64,000 nt of DNA, from positions 3,348,001-3,412,000 of the forward strand of contig OX637797.1 of NCBI GenBank assembly GCA_951802425.1, written 5' to 3'. Each line of letters opens with the position of its first letter. Position 1 is the first letter of the stretch. The notes beneath the pieces are model-generated. The model was given only the letters and a program-made list of their open reading frames with translations, made no database searches and had not been told where the DNA came from. This DNA comes from Clavaria fumosa. Lineage: Eukaryota > Basidiomycota > Agaricomycetes > Agaricales > Clavariaceae. Position numbers and translations under genes: made by a program. Shown here piece after piece: positions 23,228 to 34,439 of this stretch.

Positions 23228-24176
23228 TGGGATGGATCTAGACGGGACGTCTATCGTCCGGGGTGTACATTTTTTTTGATGCTTCATCCAGAAAGGAAGA
23301 CTCCATACTAGAGGCCTCTTTTTCCGATTATTCTATGATTCCTGGATAAAAAGTACTGGCAGTTCATCTCCTACACTAGTAGATTCTGAGGTCGTCTTTC
23401 TGCTGTGTCCCTATGGCTGAAGTCCTTTGCTTTTCTCGTCGTGCACTAGGAGGTAGGTCATAAGTGGGTTGCTTGACCAGCAGAGGCAGTCTCGTCGTCC
23501 TCGGAAACGAACTGCAGTTGGAAGAGGGGTTGGGCAGGGCCTAAAGCCAATCGTACTCTCAATTATCTGCCCTGTTCCAATGAACCATGCTCTGCTGTAT
23601 ACACGGGGCGCTGATTTATTGAATCCTCTTTCTTCCCGCAGAGCGGCCTCGGCAACATCCACACGGGAATTGGTTCAATAGACGCTGGTTCTTCCCGGCT
23701 GAGTGGGCACCAGCAGAATTGGCTCAGCAGACCCCTGATTCGACCTGCTCTGGCCTTGGGCTTACTCGATGCAGAGCTGCCTCAGCTGCACTAACCTCAG
23801 CTGCACTAACATTATTCACATAGGACCGTCTTTGTGGGGGTTTAGGTAGATGTTGATCAAGGGTAGTTGAACAGGTGTGCTTCAGGTTGCATTGCCTCTT
23901 ACAGTCCTTGCAACATTCATTGTGGTGTGCCCTTGGTTTCCTCTGCTTCATTGTAGTAGGAAAGTTTTTCCAGCTTTCAGAGTTTCATCTTCTTTACACT
24001 GTAGGCCCAAGCTGGGTGAAAATCACCATGAAAATAACCCTGAAATGTGGTGAATAGGAATAGTTTCCTAAGTGAAAATCACCAGGACTAGTTGATAATC
24101 AGGCCTTCATTGGGTAGATGAATGGGTGATTTTGGGTGATTTCCACCACATATATGACTGAATTCACCTGCTGTTC
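23228..24176. other. Boundary between gene block and repeat block
   Basis: No gene is recognisable. The PMT 3' flank passes into AT-richer sequence. From about 24000 there are phrases such as TGGGTGATTTTGGGTGATTT that recur on the far side of element D, so D landed in older repeat DNA. Confidence 0.55.
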
Positions 24177-24181
24177 TCTGG

Positions 24182-24521
24182 TGTCAACTAAAGTCACGTT
24201 GACTCCCGGCTATCCAAGGAACTCAGGTAGGAGTCGGTCGAATGGGAGCAAAGGAGTAAGTGATTTGAAGTAACAACCTAAGGATAGGTGTTACTCGAGA
24301 TACTACTTATATAGTACATGGGTGTGAGTCATAAAGAGTTATCATGAGGGACAACCGACACATGTAAACAACAAGGCGCGTGATGACTCATGGTGATAGC
24401 ATAGAAGGAGGGAAGGCATGTGGTATGTGACGGGCGAAGGGAGAGGGGTGTGTGCATGGTGTGAAGGGTAAAAGAAGGGGGTGTGACATACGAAAGGGGT
24501 GGGGGCGGTGGAATTGTAACA
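24182..24521 (-). repeat. Element D 3' LTR
   Basis: Direct repeat of 30890-31229, starting TGTCAACTAAAG and ending GGAATTGTAACA on the plus strand. It is the 3' LTR because the coding strand is minus. Confidence 0.95.
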
Positions 24522-24559
24522 TTATCCCCTCCCAGTGGTCCGTCGTCTCGACGTGCCCG

Positions 24560-25303
24560 CTAGGCTTCCGGACTCCCTTGACGTTCGTGTGGTTCGGTCA
24601 GCGGCTCGAGTTCGGTGGGGGGGTCGACGCTGGTGTCGTGTGTGTTTGGTACGAGGGGGTGCTCGTAGGCGTCGCCGGGAACGATCCAAGGGCGCATTAC
24701 GTCAGTAGTTACAGGTATGACCCAGGCAGGGCCTGTGCGGCTATGGTGCACAGCCCACTCCTCTTGTAGGATCGGTTCGGGTGGTAGGGGAATCTCGAAT
24801 CATAGTCTTGTGTTTCGGGAGTTGACCCATATCTCGACGAGGACGGGGGAAGCGCGGAGGACGCGTTGTTGTTGTTCGAATTGTAGTCCTCGCATTTCGG
24901 TCCACATCGCACGGCTGAAGCTTACGCTAAGTCGCTCAGCCATCCTATGGAGCCAGATGTCATCTTCGGGCTCTAGAAGTTCTCTGTTCTGTCGGAACTG
25001 TGGTATCCGCGTAGGAGGGTCGTTGGTCATAAGCGGTGGGGGGTCCAATCCCAGCACTCGGCGCACGTGGGGGATCCGTACCGCATCCAAGATGTGGCGC
25101 ATGCGGGGGGTTGTGCTGGGGGATGACAGTGGGCCCTGGAGCCTCGGTGGTGTGCCCCGTGGGTCAGGTCCGGGTCGTTGGCGAGTGGTCTCGGCGGGAG
25201 GTGGGCGTGGTAGGCGGTTAGGCCATCCAGCCGCGTGGCGGGCGAAGTAAGGCGGTCCCGGGGTCCCGCGGCGTGGGGTTGTGGGTGTGCGGTCGGGCGG
25301 CAT
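24560..25303 (-). pseudogene. Element D ORF3, unknown protein downstream of pol
   Basis: An open frame of 248 codons lies 103 nt after the pol stop, before the 3' LTR. One TGA (24800-24802) interrupts it, and the frame stays open on both sides. The N-terminus is Pro/Arg-rich (MPPDRTPTTPRRGTPGPP). The middle has a mixed region (LLEPEDDIWLHRMAERLSVS) and the C-terminus is acidic. No membrane segment, zinc finger or RT/integrase motif is visible, so it does not look envelope-like. I do not recognise it. Its place in the element and its TGA-only interruption suggest it was once coding. Confidence 0.6.
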
Positions 25304-25406
25304 GGTAGAGGGTGTTGGTTGCAAGGAGGGGGGAGGAAGGTGTTTGGTGGGCGAAGTCGCTTGTGGTTTTTTCTTTTTAAGTGCTTGACCCTGAGTGTGT
25401 GATCAC

Positions 25407-28400
25407 TCAGGCAAAGGACACCGTGAGAGAACGTGCCGCCTCAGGGTGTTTTCGGTGGAAGTCTGTGATCGCCTCGGCCGCTTTCTTCAGGTTCGCCTTT
25501 GGCTCCCATGTGTTGTCCTCATGGGGGTAACCAGCCCATTTTACCAGATATTGTAACTTACGCCTGTGTTTCCAGCTCTTCAATACTTCTTCTACGTCAT
25601 ATTGTAAGTGGTCATCGATTAACTCGGGAGGTGGGCGTTCGTCCGGGGTTTGGTTAGGGAATTTTCCTTCCTTATATGGCGTAAGCAGTACTTTGTTAAA
25701 TACCGGATGAATTTTCCAAGTCGCTGGCAGGTTGAGTCAGTAGGCGGCCAGTCCCACTTTTTCTACTACCACGAAAGGGCCAACTCTTCTGTCCGTGAGC
25801 TTTTCTGATGGTCGTTCCGTGTTGAGGTTAGTGGCATCCAGCCAGACCAGGTTTCCTTTCTTGTAGTCTAGTGTTTTTTTATTTTTATGTTTATCGTAGG
25901 CGGTTTTCATATATTGCACGGCTTTCTCCATGGCCTTCTTTGCGTTTTCTCTGGCTTTCTGTAGTTTTGCAGCAAAGTCAGAGGCTTCCGGGGTGTGCGG
26001 CATATCGGGCAGGCTAATGTCACCCATACGAGGATGAAAGCCATAGTTCAAGAAGAAAGGGCTGTATTTGGTAGCGGAGTGTTGCCGGTTGTTCAGTGCG
26101 AATTCCGCGGTGGGTAGCCAGTCCGACCAATCGTCCTGCATGAAATCAACGTATGAACATAGGTATATCTCTATCTCCTGGTTCATTCTTTCCGTTTGCC
26201 CGTCGGTTTGCGGATGGTAGGCCGTGCTTGGGTTCCCTTTTATACCGATAATTTTATAAAACTCTTCCATGAAGTTGGAGACAAATTGGGATCCTTGGTC
26301 GCTTATTACCTTGCAGGGCACACCATGGCTTCGAAGTACTCGGTCCCGTAGGATTTTTGCTGCTCCTAGTGCCGTGAGCTTCGTGTCCGTGGCTTCCAGT
26401 AGGGTCATCTTCGTGAGTTTGTCGCATATTACAAGAATGGCATTATGGGTGGCAGATTTTGATAGCGGCCCGATAAGGTCCCAAGTGATCGTGTGCCACG
26501 GGCAGGGCGGTATCGCGTGCAGATGCAGGGGCACGCGTCGCTTCGTCCAGTCAGGTTTTGTTCTCTGGCATTTCTCACAGCCGGCCACATATTCCGTTAT
26601 GTCTTCCTTCATCCCTGGCCATGTGAATTGCCGGGTAACACTCTCCAAGGTCTTTTCGGGTCCGGGATGTCCTCCAAGCGGGGAGTCGTGTAGTTCCATC
26701 AGGACTTTGTGTACTAGGTCCTGGGGTACCCAGATCTTTCCTTGGTGTCGGAAGAGTCCATCCGTTCCTTTTTCGTAGGGTATCGCTTTAGGTGGCATAG
26801 TGTTTGCATGTGCCTCTAGGAGCAATTGATCAATTGTCGGCTCGGGGATCAACAGTGTGGCAAGGCGGTGGGCCGGGAAAACCTGTACTGAGGGTTTTTT
26901 GTACTTGTCTGTTCCCTCCCAGTGGTCTGGCCATCGGGAGAGTGCGTCCGCTTTCATGTTTGTTTTTCCTGGTTTGTATTTCACTTCGAAATTGAAGCAC
27001 TGTAACTTTGACTGCCATCACGTTTGTCTAGGGTTGAGTTTTTGACTTTTTTGAAAATATTGGAGGTTTGCATGGTCGGTGTGGATTTCAAAAGGATCCT
27101 TGGCCCCCAGCAAGTAGTGGCGCCACTCTTCTAGTCCCCTGATGATTGCTAAAAACTCCTTGTCATACGTTGCATAATTCATCTCCGCCGGGGAGAAGGT
27201 TTTCGAAATGAAATCCACTGGTCGCCAGATGCTGTCGGGTTGTTGCTGTGATAGTACTCCTCCGGTGGCGTAATTACTCACATCTACTTCCATTTTCCAC
27301 TTGCCTACATCTTGTGGGATTGCCAGCACTACATCGCTCTGCAGTATATTGATTAGGCATCTCCAGGCTTGTTCTTGTCGGTCTGTCCAGATATACGGTG
27401 TGTTATCGCTTAGTAGTTCGTATAGTGGTTTGGCAATGGTGGCGAATCCCTGTATAAATCTTCGAAAGTAGTTTAGTAGGCCGATCCCCTTTTGAAGAGC
27501 GTGTTTGTTCTTTGGCACCGGCCAGTCGGCTATCCCTTTGCATTTTTTGGGCGAATGTCGGATGCTCCCCTCCGAGATTAGCAGTCCCAGGAATGTGACT
27601 TCTGACCGTTCTATCTTGCACTTCGATTCGCGGACGCAGAGGTCGTTTTCCTGTAATATCCTGAATACCTCGTGTAGTAAGCGTTGGTGTTCCTCAGTCA
27701 TCTCTGTTGCCACAAGAATGTCGTCGATGTATACGAACACCTTTCCAGTGGCTATCAGTGTACGGAAGATGTAGTTCATTCTTCTTTGGAAGACCGAAGG
27801 GGCATTCATTAGTCCGAACTGCATGACGGTGGGCCATACTGTGCCGTATTTGGTGATTATCGCGGCGAGGCATTGTGCCCATTCGGCCATTGCGACGTTC
27901 CAGTAGCCCCATTCCACATCTATGCTTGTGAACACCTTAGCCTTCTTTAGGCTTGCCACTGTCTCGTCGATCCTAGGTAGCGGGTATATATCCTTGACGC
28001 AAAACGAGTTCAAGCGCTTATAATCGATGATGGGTCGCAGCTTGTCCCCTTCGTCTTTGAAGAAAATCGGGCTAACATAGTCCGATTCTCCCCAGACTAG
28101 TCGGCCGTTCTCCAAATTTTCTTTGAGCCAAGCTTTCAAAGCCTCGTCTTCCCTGTTGGTGAGTGGGTAGACTTTCGAGCGCAAGAAGCCAGGGTCGTTT
28201 TTGAACTTGACTTCGTAATCGATTCCCGGTAGAGACTTGGGTAGTTTCTGGCCAGTCTTTCCAGCAAACACCTGGGGGTATAAGGCCTTCCAATCAAGCG
28301 TGGTTGTCATGTTGTGTAGGCCTCGAAAGCCATAGCCGTAGTTCACAATGTGACAGTCTTTCTTCTTGCACTTGTCGAAGCGGATGTACTTCTCGAACCA

Positions 28401-29051
28401 TCAGATATTGGGGTTGTGGTACCGGAGCCAATCGTGTCCCAGAATCGCCGGGTGACCGGTGACTCGCCCCAATAAGAATTGTTTGACTTCGACGTGACCT
28501 CCAATGTTAAGTCGTAGGGCTACCGAATGTTTGAAGGCCCCAGAGATATTTGTGGTCCCATCGATATTCTTGAATATTATAGGGGTCTCCAGTCTTGTAA
28601 GGTTTATTTTCCTAGCCACAGCCCATTCTAGGTCCATGACAGACATCGTGCAGCCAGAGTCAACTAGTAACTTGATATCGTAGGTTTCTTTGGTGTCCAG
28701 TGTGGTTATGAATCCTGGTATGTCTAGTTGTCGTTCTCCTTCCTTCCCATATGTGGTCCTGGGGTCGGTGTCCCAGTCCACATCATCGTTGTATCCTGGG
28801 AGCTTCTTATAGGTGAGGTCCTTGAGGGTGTGCTTAGCCCTCTCAGCCTCTTTCGACAACAGGAATAGCGGTGTATCATTCACGAGCTGTTTTACATGGT
28901 GGCAGGCGGGTACAATATATAAGGATCCTGCCTTAGCACTCAGGCGGATCCCTGCTGAAAATCCTGCTCTCCAACGTTCAAGGTTGCTTCGGTAGTTTCG
29001 GGCCCAGGGGTTGGCGCCCGGGGTCTCTGTTGGATGTGCAGTTGGTCCCAC
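25407..29051 (-). pseudogene. Element D pol: protease, RT, RNase H, integrase, chromodomain
   Basis: One minus-strand frame carries all domains in Ty3/Gypsy order: protease (LLVDSGCTMSVMDLEWA and GHDWL), RT with FVYIDDIL as the YxDD box, RNase H (MEVDVSNYATGGVLSQQQ, YDKEFLAII), and integrase with CEKCQRTKPD, TWDLIGPL, ISDQGSQFVS and TDGQTERMNQEIE. A C-terminal chromodomain follows (YDVEEVLK, YLVKWAGYPHEDNTWEP) with the Tyr/Trp/Tyr residues of a methyl-lysine cage. TGA codons at 28401, 27018 and 25737 interrupt it. The last two fall where related element B has Arg (QVRW, GYRLKLP), consistent with CGA-to-TGA change. Pol lies in the -1 frame relative to gag, with an overlap of about 110 nt. Confidence 0.9.
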
Positions 29052-30229
29052 AACTGCGCGATGGTGTTCTCCATTTCTTCGAAGTCGTTTTGGGTAGCGA
29101 TAGAGGCGGCATAAGAGGGGTTAAACAACGTGAGAGAGGCTGGGTGCGATTGCGGATAGGCGGGCACTGGGTATGGAGATAGCGGGGGTGGTGTATAGTA
29201 CCCGGGGGGCGAGCACATCTCGAATGCACTGCCGAGTCTTGCTTGCTGTCTGGGTGTGGCACGACGCTGGGGTGGCTCTGGGCACAACCGTGCAGGGTGT
29301 CCGACTTGCCCACAGTTGTAGCAGATCAGGGGGCGGCGGGGACCAGTTCCTTGGCTTGTGTCCATTGGAGTACCTTGTCTCGTTCCGGGTGGGGGCTGCC
29401 TGTTCCATTGTCCAGGCAGCGGTCCTTGTTGTTGTTGTTGCTGCTGCGGCGCATGTGGCTGCCATTGCGCTTGCTGGGGTTGCTGGGCAGGCGGTGCAGC
29501 CCACTGGTTCGGTCCTGGGTATGCGATTTGCAGTTGCCACTGTGGCGACCGCCAGAAACGGTTCTGAGGGGGTAGACGCTGCGCGGGTTGGTTCCAGGCA
29601 GGGCGGGGAGCAGGTGTTGTCTGGGCTCACATTTCTCTTTGTACTGCCGTGTGCAATTGGTGTTGACGGTCCAGCCGTATCGTAAGTACCCGAAAAGCCT
29701 GGTAGTCCGCGGGTTGTTCAGCACAAGAGAGTACTTTCTCCATTAGTTTAGGGTGTAGGGCCCTCATCAGTAACGCATGGATCACATTCCAATGCATTTC
29801 TTCGTCGTAGCCAGCCTGGTTCATGAGCGTCTCGAATTTCTGGAAAAACTGTGCAGCGTCCATCTGCACTTGCCTGAAGACGTTGATCTTCTGGACCGCC
29901 AGGGCTTGGTCTTCAATGGGGGAGAAGGCCTCCCTCATCCTTGCTTCAAAGGTCACCCAAATGACCTGTTCTCCTCCTTCTTCCAGCAAAACTGTGGCTG
30001 CTTGGTTTGCCCATTCGGCGGCGTAGCCTTCAGTCATATTGCTCAAGGTAAAGACTACCTTGAGGAAGTCCGTGGGGTACCTGGCAGCATTCACCCTAAA
30101 CTCCAGGTGGAGACTGCGAAGGAATGTTTGAAACTCTGTTCGTTCCCCTGAGTAGGGGGCAATCTTTAGGTTCAGTGTTATCGGTGCCGCTGCAGGAGCA
30201 GGGGCAGGTGCGGGGGCAGCGTCGGCCAT
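28940..30229 (-). pseudogene. Element D gag (capsid and zinc knuckle), one TGA
   Basis: From ATG 30229 (MADAAPAPAP), the frame encodes a capsid-like region (IAPYSGERTEFQTFLRSLHL, AEWANQAATVLLEEGGEQ), a Gln/Pro-rich linker and the nucleocapsid knuckle CYNCGQVGHPARLC (CX2CX4HX4C). A single in-frame TGA at 29627-29629 separates capsid from knuckle. The ATG was chosen because element B's gag starts similarly (MADHVAPP). Confidence 0.85.
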
Positions 30230-30284
30230 TTGTTCAGTCGAGGTCTTCAAGCCAAATTCGGGGTGGATCCTGGAAAATGTCTAC

Positions 30285-30870
30285 TCATAGGCGGTCTTGG
30301 AAGCTGCCAAAGGTGAGGTCGGTCTGCGCTTCGGAAGAGCGGTGGTCGGGTGGATTGTCAGTCTGTACTGCGACAGACGTGTGGGTGTCGTCTTTGAGTT
30401 CCTCGAAGGCACTGTAGTAATCGGTTTCGTTGTCAAAGAGGAGTTCTTCTCCTGCTAGGAAATCCAGGGTTTCTTGTTCAAATGCTTCTTCGGCAGCCAC
30501 TTCAGAGAGCAAGGCTACCAGTCTGGTATGGAATGTTCGCCACTCGGGCCGGTGCTCGATTGACGTGGGGTTGTTCGTGCTCGGGTCTGTCGGTATACAA
30601 AGTCGTCGTGTAGCAAAATGGTAGTGTGGCACCAGTTGTGCGGCTTCGGAATGTCTCGGGTACAGGAACCGCTTGTAGGTTCTGCTCTGTGGTGTGCTTG
30701 GTGGTGTCAATTGCTCGAAATCTGTGTCTTCGTCAAGTCCTACTAAGGCTCTGCGCCTTTCGTGCCATTCAAACGCTGTCCAGTAGCGCGCCAGTTCTGT
30801 CTTCTCGGAATACGCAGACCTTGCTTCGGTCTGGGCAGGGTGAGGGTGCCTAGGTCCGTGAGGAGGTAGG
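30285..30870 (-). other. Element D ORF0, open frame between 5' LTR and gag
   Basis: A long open frame without an ATG runs from just inside the 5' LTR toward gag, in a frame different from gag. It encodes about 190 residues of mixed composition (ARYWTAFEWHERRRALVG, EEAFEQETLDFLAGEELL) ending at TGA 30285. Its function is unknown. It may be a decayed upstream protein or chance openness in a GC-rich leader. Confidence 0.4.
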
Positions 30871-30878
30871 TGGGGGAG

Positions 30879-30987
30879 AGGTTGTTACTTGTCAACTAAA
30901 GTCGCGTTGACTCCCGGCTATCCGAGGAACTCAGGTAGGAGTCGGTCGAATGGGAGCAAAGGAGTAAGTGATTTGAAGTAACAACCT
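30879..30987 (-). promoter_or_regulatory. Element D self-priming pair (PBS and RNA 5' end)
   Basis: Immediately inside the 5' LTR, minus-strand AGTAACAACCT (30889-30879) is the exact reverse complement of AGGTTGTTACT within the LTR (30987-30977). The latter lies about 35 nt downstream of a TATATAA-type box. This is the arrangement known for Tf1, where the first 11 nt of the RNA fold back to prime reverse transcription. Confidence 0.7.
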
Positions 30988-31229
30988 AAGGATAGGTGTT
31001 ACTCGAGATACTACTTATATAGTACATGGGTGTGAGTCATAAAGAGTTATCATGAGGGACAACCGACGCATGTAAACAACGAGGCGCGTGATGACTCATG
31101 GTGATAGCATAGAAGGAGGGAAGGCATGTGGTATGTGACGGGCGAAGGGAGAGGGGTGTGTGCACGGTGTGAAGGGTAAAAGAAGGGGGTGTGACGTATG
31201 AAAGGGGTGGGGGCGGTGGAATTGTAACA
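30890..31229 (-). repeat. Element D 5' LTR
   Basis: Direct repeat of 24182-24521. In coding orientation it begins TGTTACAATTCC and ends TTAGTTGACA. It contains a CTATATAAG TATA-like box that would drive the minus-strand transcript. Confidence 0.95.
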
Positions 31230-31234
31230 TCTGG

Positions 31235-31588
31235 GTGAATAATACTACAATACAAGTGTATTTTAAACTGATCTTTTAAGCTGGTCTAATAGGTGAATTT
31301 CATGTTAGTTTTTGGGTCACCTTAGCCATAATCTTAGGTGTTTTTCACTATCTTTCACCTCAAGAAATTATGCAAAATTAATTTGTTGATGATATCTTGA
31401 AACTGTATTGGTTGATAATCAGGCAAATGAAATGGGTTATTTTTGGCATATATATGCCCAAATTCAGCTGTTGCTCTCCAGGTGAATGTCACTGCTACCA
31501 AGCACATTTTAACTTGATATTTTCAGTGGCTTCTACATGGTTTCAGTGATTTTAACTATATCTCCAAGTATTTTTTTAGCCTGTAAAT
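31235..31588. other. AT-rich repeat DNA flanking element D
   Basis: No gene. A segment at about 31409-31490 (GGTTGATAATCAGGC, then GGTGAATGTCAC) resembles 24088-24181 on the other side of D. The insertion therefore split or neighboured copies of an older repeat. Confidence 0.5.
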
Positions 31589-31678
31589 TATGCACTCAGT
31601 GGGAGTTGAACCCAAGTGCTCATGGAATTGGACTCAACCTATAACTGCTGTGTTACCCATTACACTACAGTCCCCATC
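31589..31678 (-). repeat. tRNA-like head, candidate SINE
   Basis: On the minus strand GGGGACTGTAGTGTAATGGG (31675-31656) contains an A-box-like TAGTGTAATGG. GGTTCAACTCC (31612-31602) matches the B box, about 55 nt downstream as in a tRNA gene. The acceptor stem does not close (no AGTCCCC at the 3' side), so this is not a functional tRNA. It is either a tRNA pseudogene or the head of a tRNA-derived SINE. Confidence 0.45.
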
Positions 31679-31689
31679 TAGACAATAGG

Positions 31690-31850
31690 ATTTGTGGCTT
31701 AATGTCACTCAAATTGAGAGGTGTATCACTCAATATCCTCCAGTTTAATATCACTTAGATTGAGGGGTGTATTGTATCACTCAATATCCTTCAGTTTAAT
31801 ATCATTCATATTAATGGGGTGTATTGTATCACTCAATATTCTCCAGTCGA
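31690..31850 (-). repeat. Minisatellite of the ~51-bp family, array 1
   Basis: Units reading on the minus strand as ACTGGAGGATATTGAGTGA followed by a TACAATACACC-type half are repeated here. This is the reverse orientation of the arrays at about 33114-33403 and 61918-62505. Confidence 0.7.
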
Positions 31851-32060
31851 CCTGCAACTCTCTCAACAATGTCTCTTTCTCCCACTTCATCTATTTCTCT
31901 TTCTACGCTTCATCAGTTGACCTTGCAACCTTCTCAGCAACATCTCTTCTCTCCCAACTCATCTTTTTCCTGTTTACACTTCGTCTACCAACTTCACAAC
32001 CTTCCCAGCAATGTCTCCTCTCTCCCAACTTGTCTTTTTCCATCCTTACACTTTGTCAGA
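31845..32060 (+). repeat. ~70-bp tandem repeat, about 2.7 copies
   Basis: A pyrimidine-rich unit with AGCAA(C/T)(A/G)TCTC, TCTCCCAACT and CAACCTTC recurs in tandem. It produces a misleading Leu/Ser-rich open frame. Function unknown. Confidence 0.65.
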
Positions 32061-33020
32061 TGTCTTTGTGACTTTCTGGGACTGAGTATTCTTGATTATA
32101 TTCAACAGTTGATTGGTCTTAGCAAGTTCACAGGATCAGTCACCAACGAATCGAGCTACGGTGCTACTTACAAGATGGGACAGGCCCTAACAGAGGAATG
32201 GCTAAAGATTGACATAGATTTCATTAATTCTTTGATTTTGTCAATGCCTTGCCATGCCAGGGCAGTTTATGAGGCATGAGGGAGGTCAACAAAGTATTAG
32301 AATAATTTTCTTGTGTCTTATATTGCACATGAATATTTTTAATTCTCCCACTTGATTTTTCAGATTCTCTTGCACAAATACTTCTTACACATGACTGTAC
32401 ATTGAGCCATTCTTCTGTAAAAAAATAGGACCTTGCTGACAAATCATTACCTACTCCATCTTCAGCAACAATGAAAGGGCAAGGCTGTTGATGATTGAGA
32501 TGCTCATCAAAACAGCAGGGTGTCACAACCCAACACACTCAGTTACAGGCCACCTGATGTGTCCCCACACTTGATGAGCACTCCTGACTCAATTCCACCA
32601 CCCAACAATCACTCTGAACCAACAATTGGCAAATCTGTGCATGATTCATAAATCTGATGAATGCCATGTGCTTTGCTGTTGTTTGGCTAACATTGGGGAG
32701 CCTTGGGAAATGAGTGGAGTTGGTTTAGGACTTGCAAGGTGGCCTCCAGGCAAGTAAAGGTGCCTTGATGACATTAGACTTTGGAGTATGGATATGGTGA
32801 CTGAAACACATTTCCAGGCAATTCTTTAGTATTTGTCTTGTAACTTCTTCTTTGCAGACTTTCTTTGATAATATACCATTTTAGATATTCTCTTACTATA
32901 TAATCTTCGGAGCTGTAGTAGATACTGCAGCATATGACATAAACTCAATTACCCACCTATGTGCAAGGATCACTGTCAAGTGCCACCTGAGGTACTTGAC
33001 TGGGCATTGCATAGTGCCAC
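32061..33020. other. AT-rich non-coding stretch
   Basis: No gene or clear element is recognised. A short coding-like patch at about 32080-32280 cannot be assigned. Confidence 0.4.
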
Positions 33021-33403
33021 TATGGACCCAATAGCAGGTGGATATCACCATCCAGTCAGATGATTTATGACTTTCACCCAAAAAACAGGTGATGGGTGAT
33101 TTTGGAATTAAGGGATATTGAGCTGGAGGGTATTGAGTGATACAAAACACCTCTCAATTTGAGTGATATTAAGCTGGAGGATATTGAGTGATATTAAGCT
33201 GGAGGATATTGAGTGATATAATACACCTTTCAATTTGAGTGATATTAAACTGGAGGATATTGAGTGATACAAAACACCTCTCAATTTGAGTGATATTAAG
33301 CTGGAGGATATTGAGTGATACAAAACACCCCCTTGATTTGGGTGATATAAAGCTGGAGGATATTCAGTGATACAAAACACCCCCTTGATTTGGGTGATAT
33401 TAG
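33021..33403. repeat. Dispersed repeat plus ~51-bp minisatellite, array 2
   Basis: A segment containing GACCCAATAGCAGG and GATGATTTATGACTTTCACC (33027-33110) is followed by about five units. Each unit has a 25-nt half (ACTGGAGGATATTGAGTGA core) and a 26-nt half (TACAAAACACCTCTCAATTT core). The same two-part structure recurs at 61781-62095 and 62155-62505, so this is a dispersed family. Confidence 0.75.
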
Positions 33404-34439
33404 TTGCGACAATGTTGAGAGATGTGTCAGTGAAGGCAATGACTTTGCCAACTGATGAGAGAACCTGCAGGGTTTGAAGAATCAGTACCAAGACGAAATA
33501 AAGAAAATACTTAGGCGCACGAGTTTATACGAGTGTGGAGGATGAGTTTAGAGAGAAGCAGAATAGTCTTGGTGTTGTCGAGGTCACCAAGCGAGACAAG
33601 ACCTATCAATCACAGTGGTTCCAAGCTCAAAGGGCATAATAGCCTCAAGCTTAAACCAATGTGTGTCAATATCAAGTCTACAGTACTGTATGTACATGCG
33701 AGACTTATATACGTGTGTACAGAGAGTATAACAGAAAAGGAAAAGTACAGAGGTTGCCAGGCGATGGGGCTATAGTAGTGCAGGGTATGTTTAGTTGTAT
33801 AGTAACTATGTGCATGCTCTACTAAGGTCACAAGGGGTTAAAACAGCATAGGTAAGGTTGCGAGCATGACCAGTCATGGGTCATGACCTGGTTAGATAAT
33901 CATATATGTAACTATAACTACAGGGGGATCTTTGGATCATAACTAGCATAGTTATAGACTACTGGGGACAAGAAGGAAGGCATATTTGAAAGGTATATGC
34001 AGCTGACCATTGGTGGCATGTTTGAGTGTTAAGGTTGTGAGGTCATAAGAGTGGTCACGTGGGTGACGCTAGTGACACAGGTGACCTTGGGTGGGAGGTC
34101 ACATGGGTAACACTGGTAATGCGGGTAATGGTCATAATGCTGATAATGTATTAGTGCTGGTAGTGGTAGTGCCAGGGGTGCCACATGGCAAGTCATGTGC
34201 CGGCTGAAGAAGATGCACAACGGTGTGTCATGTGTCGAGATGGTGGGTCCGGGCAAAGTATACATGTGGGTGAGGCAGAGAGAGGTGTTGCGAGTATGGC
34301 ATGGTGGTCGCAAGTGTTGTGTGAATGTGGGGGAGGTTGGGGAGGCTTCCAGAAGAGGATGGCGGGTTCTGGAAGTGTGTGGAGGAGCTTGTGAGGTTGT
34401 AGAGGGCCGTTGGGAGGTTTGTAGGTGTTGGTAAAGTCG
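33404..34439. other. Repeat DNA, no gene recognised
   Basis: The short frames here have no recognisable domain. GT/GTGG-rich patches at 34050-34440 give low-complexity open frames in both directions. Confidence 0.4.

Larger units (their letters stand above)
24182..31229 (-). mobile_element. Element D: Ty3/Gypsy chromovirus, decayed, with extra ORFs
   Basis: The 7048-bp element is bounded by 340-bp direct LTRs (24182-24521 and 30890-31229, TG...CA). It is flanked by a perfect 5-bp target duplication, TCTGG (24177-24181 and 31230-31234). The coding order on the minus strand is ORF0, gag, protease-RT-RNase H-integrase-chromodomain, ORF3. A polypurine tract lies inside the 3' LTR (plus-strand complement TTATCCCCTCCC at 24522-24533). 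The two LTRs differ at about six sites, nearly all CpG-type transitions, so the copy is not young. Every internal stop in gag, pol and ORF3 is TGA. Confidence 0.95.

Noticed and set aside
24560..25303. ORF3 of element D as an envelope protein
   Set aside because: No signal peptide, transmembrane helix or cysteine pattern is visible.
31589..31678. Functional tRNA gene
   Set aside because: The A and B boxes fit, but the acceptor stem does not pair and the T stem has a mismatch.
31824..32279. Leu/Ser-rich 151-codon ORF
   Set aside because: It arises from the ~70-bp tandem repeat and low-complexity pyrimidine DNA.
33114..33403. CRISPR-like array
   Set aside because: The units are head-to-tail minisatellite copies without unique spacers, in a eukaryote.
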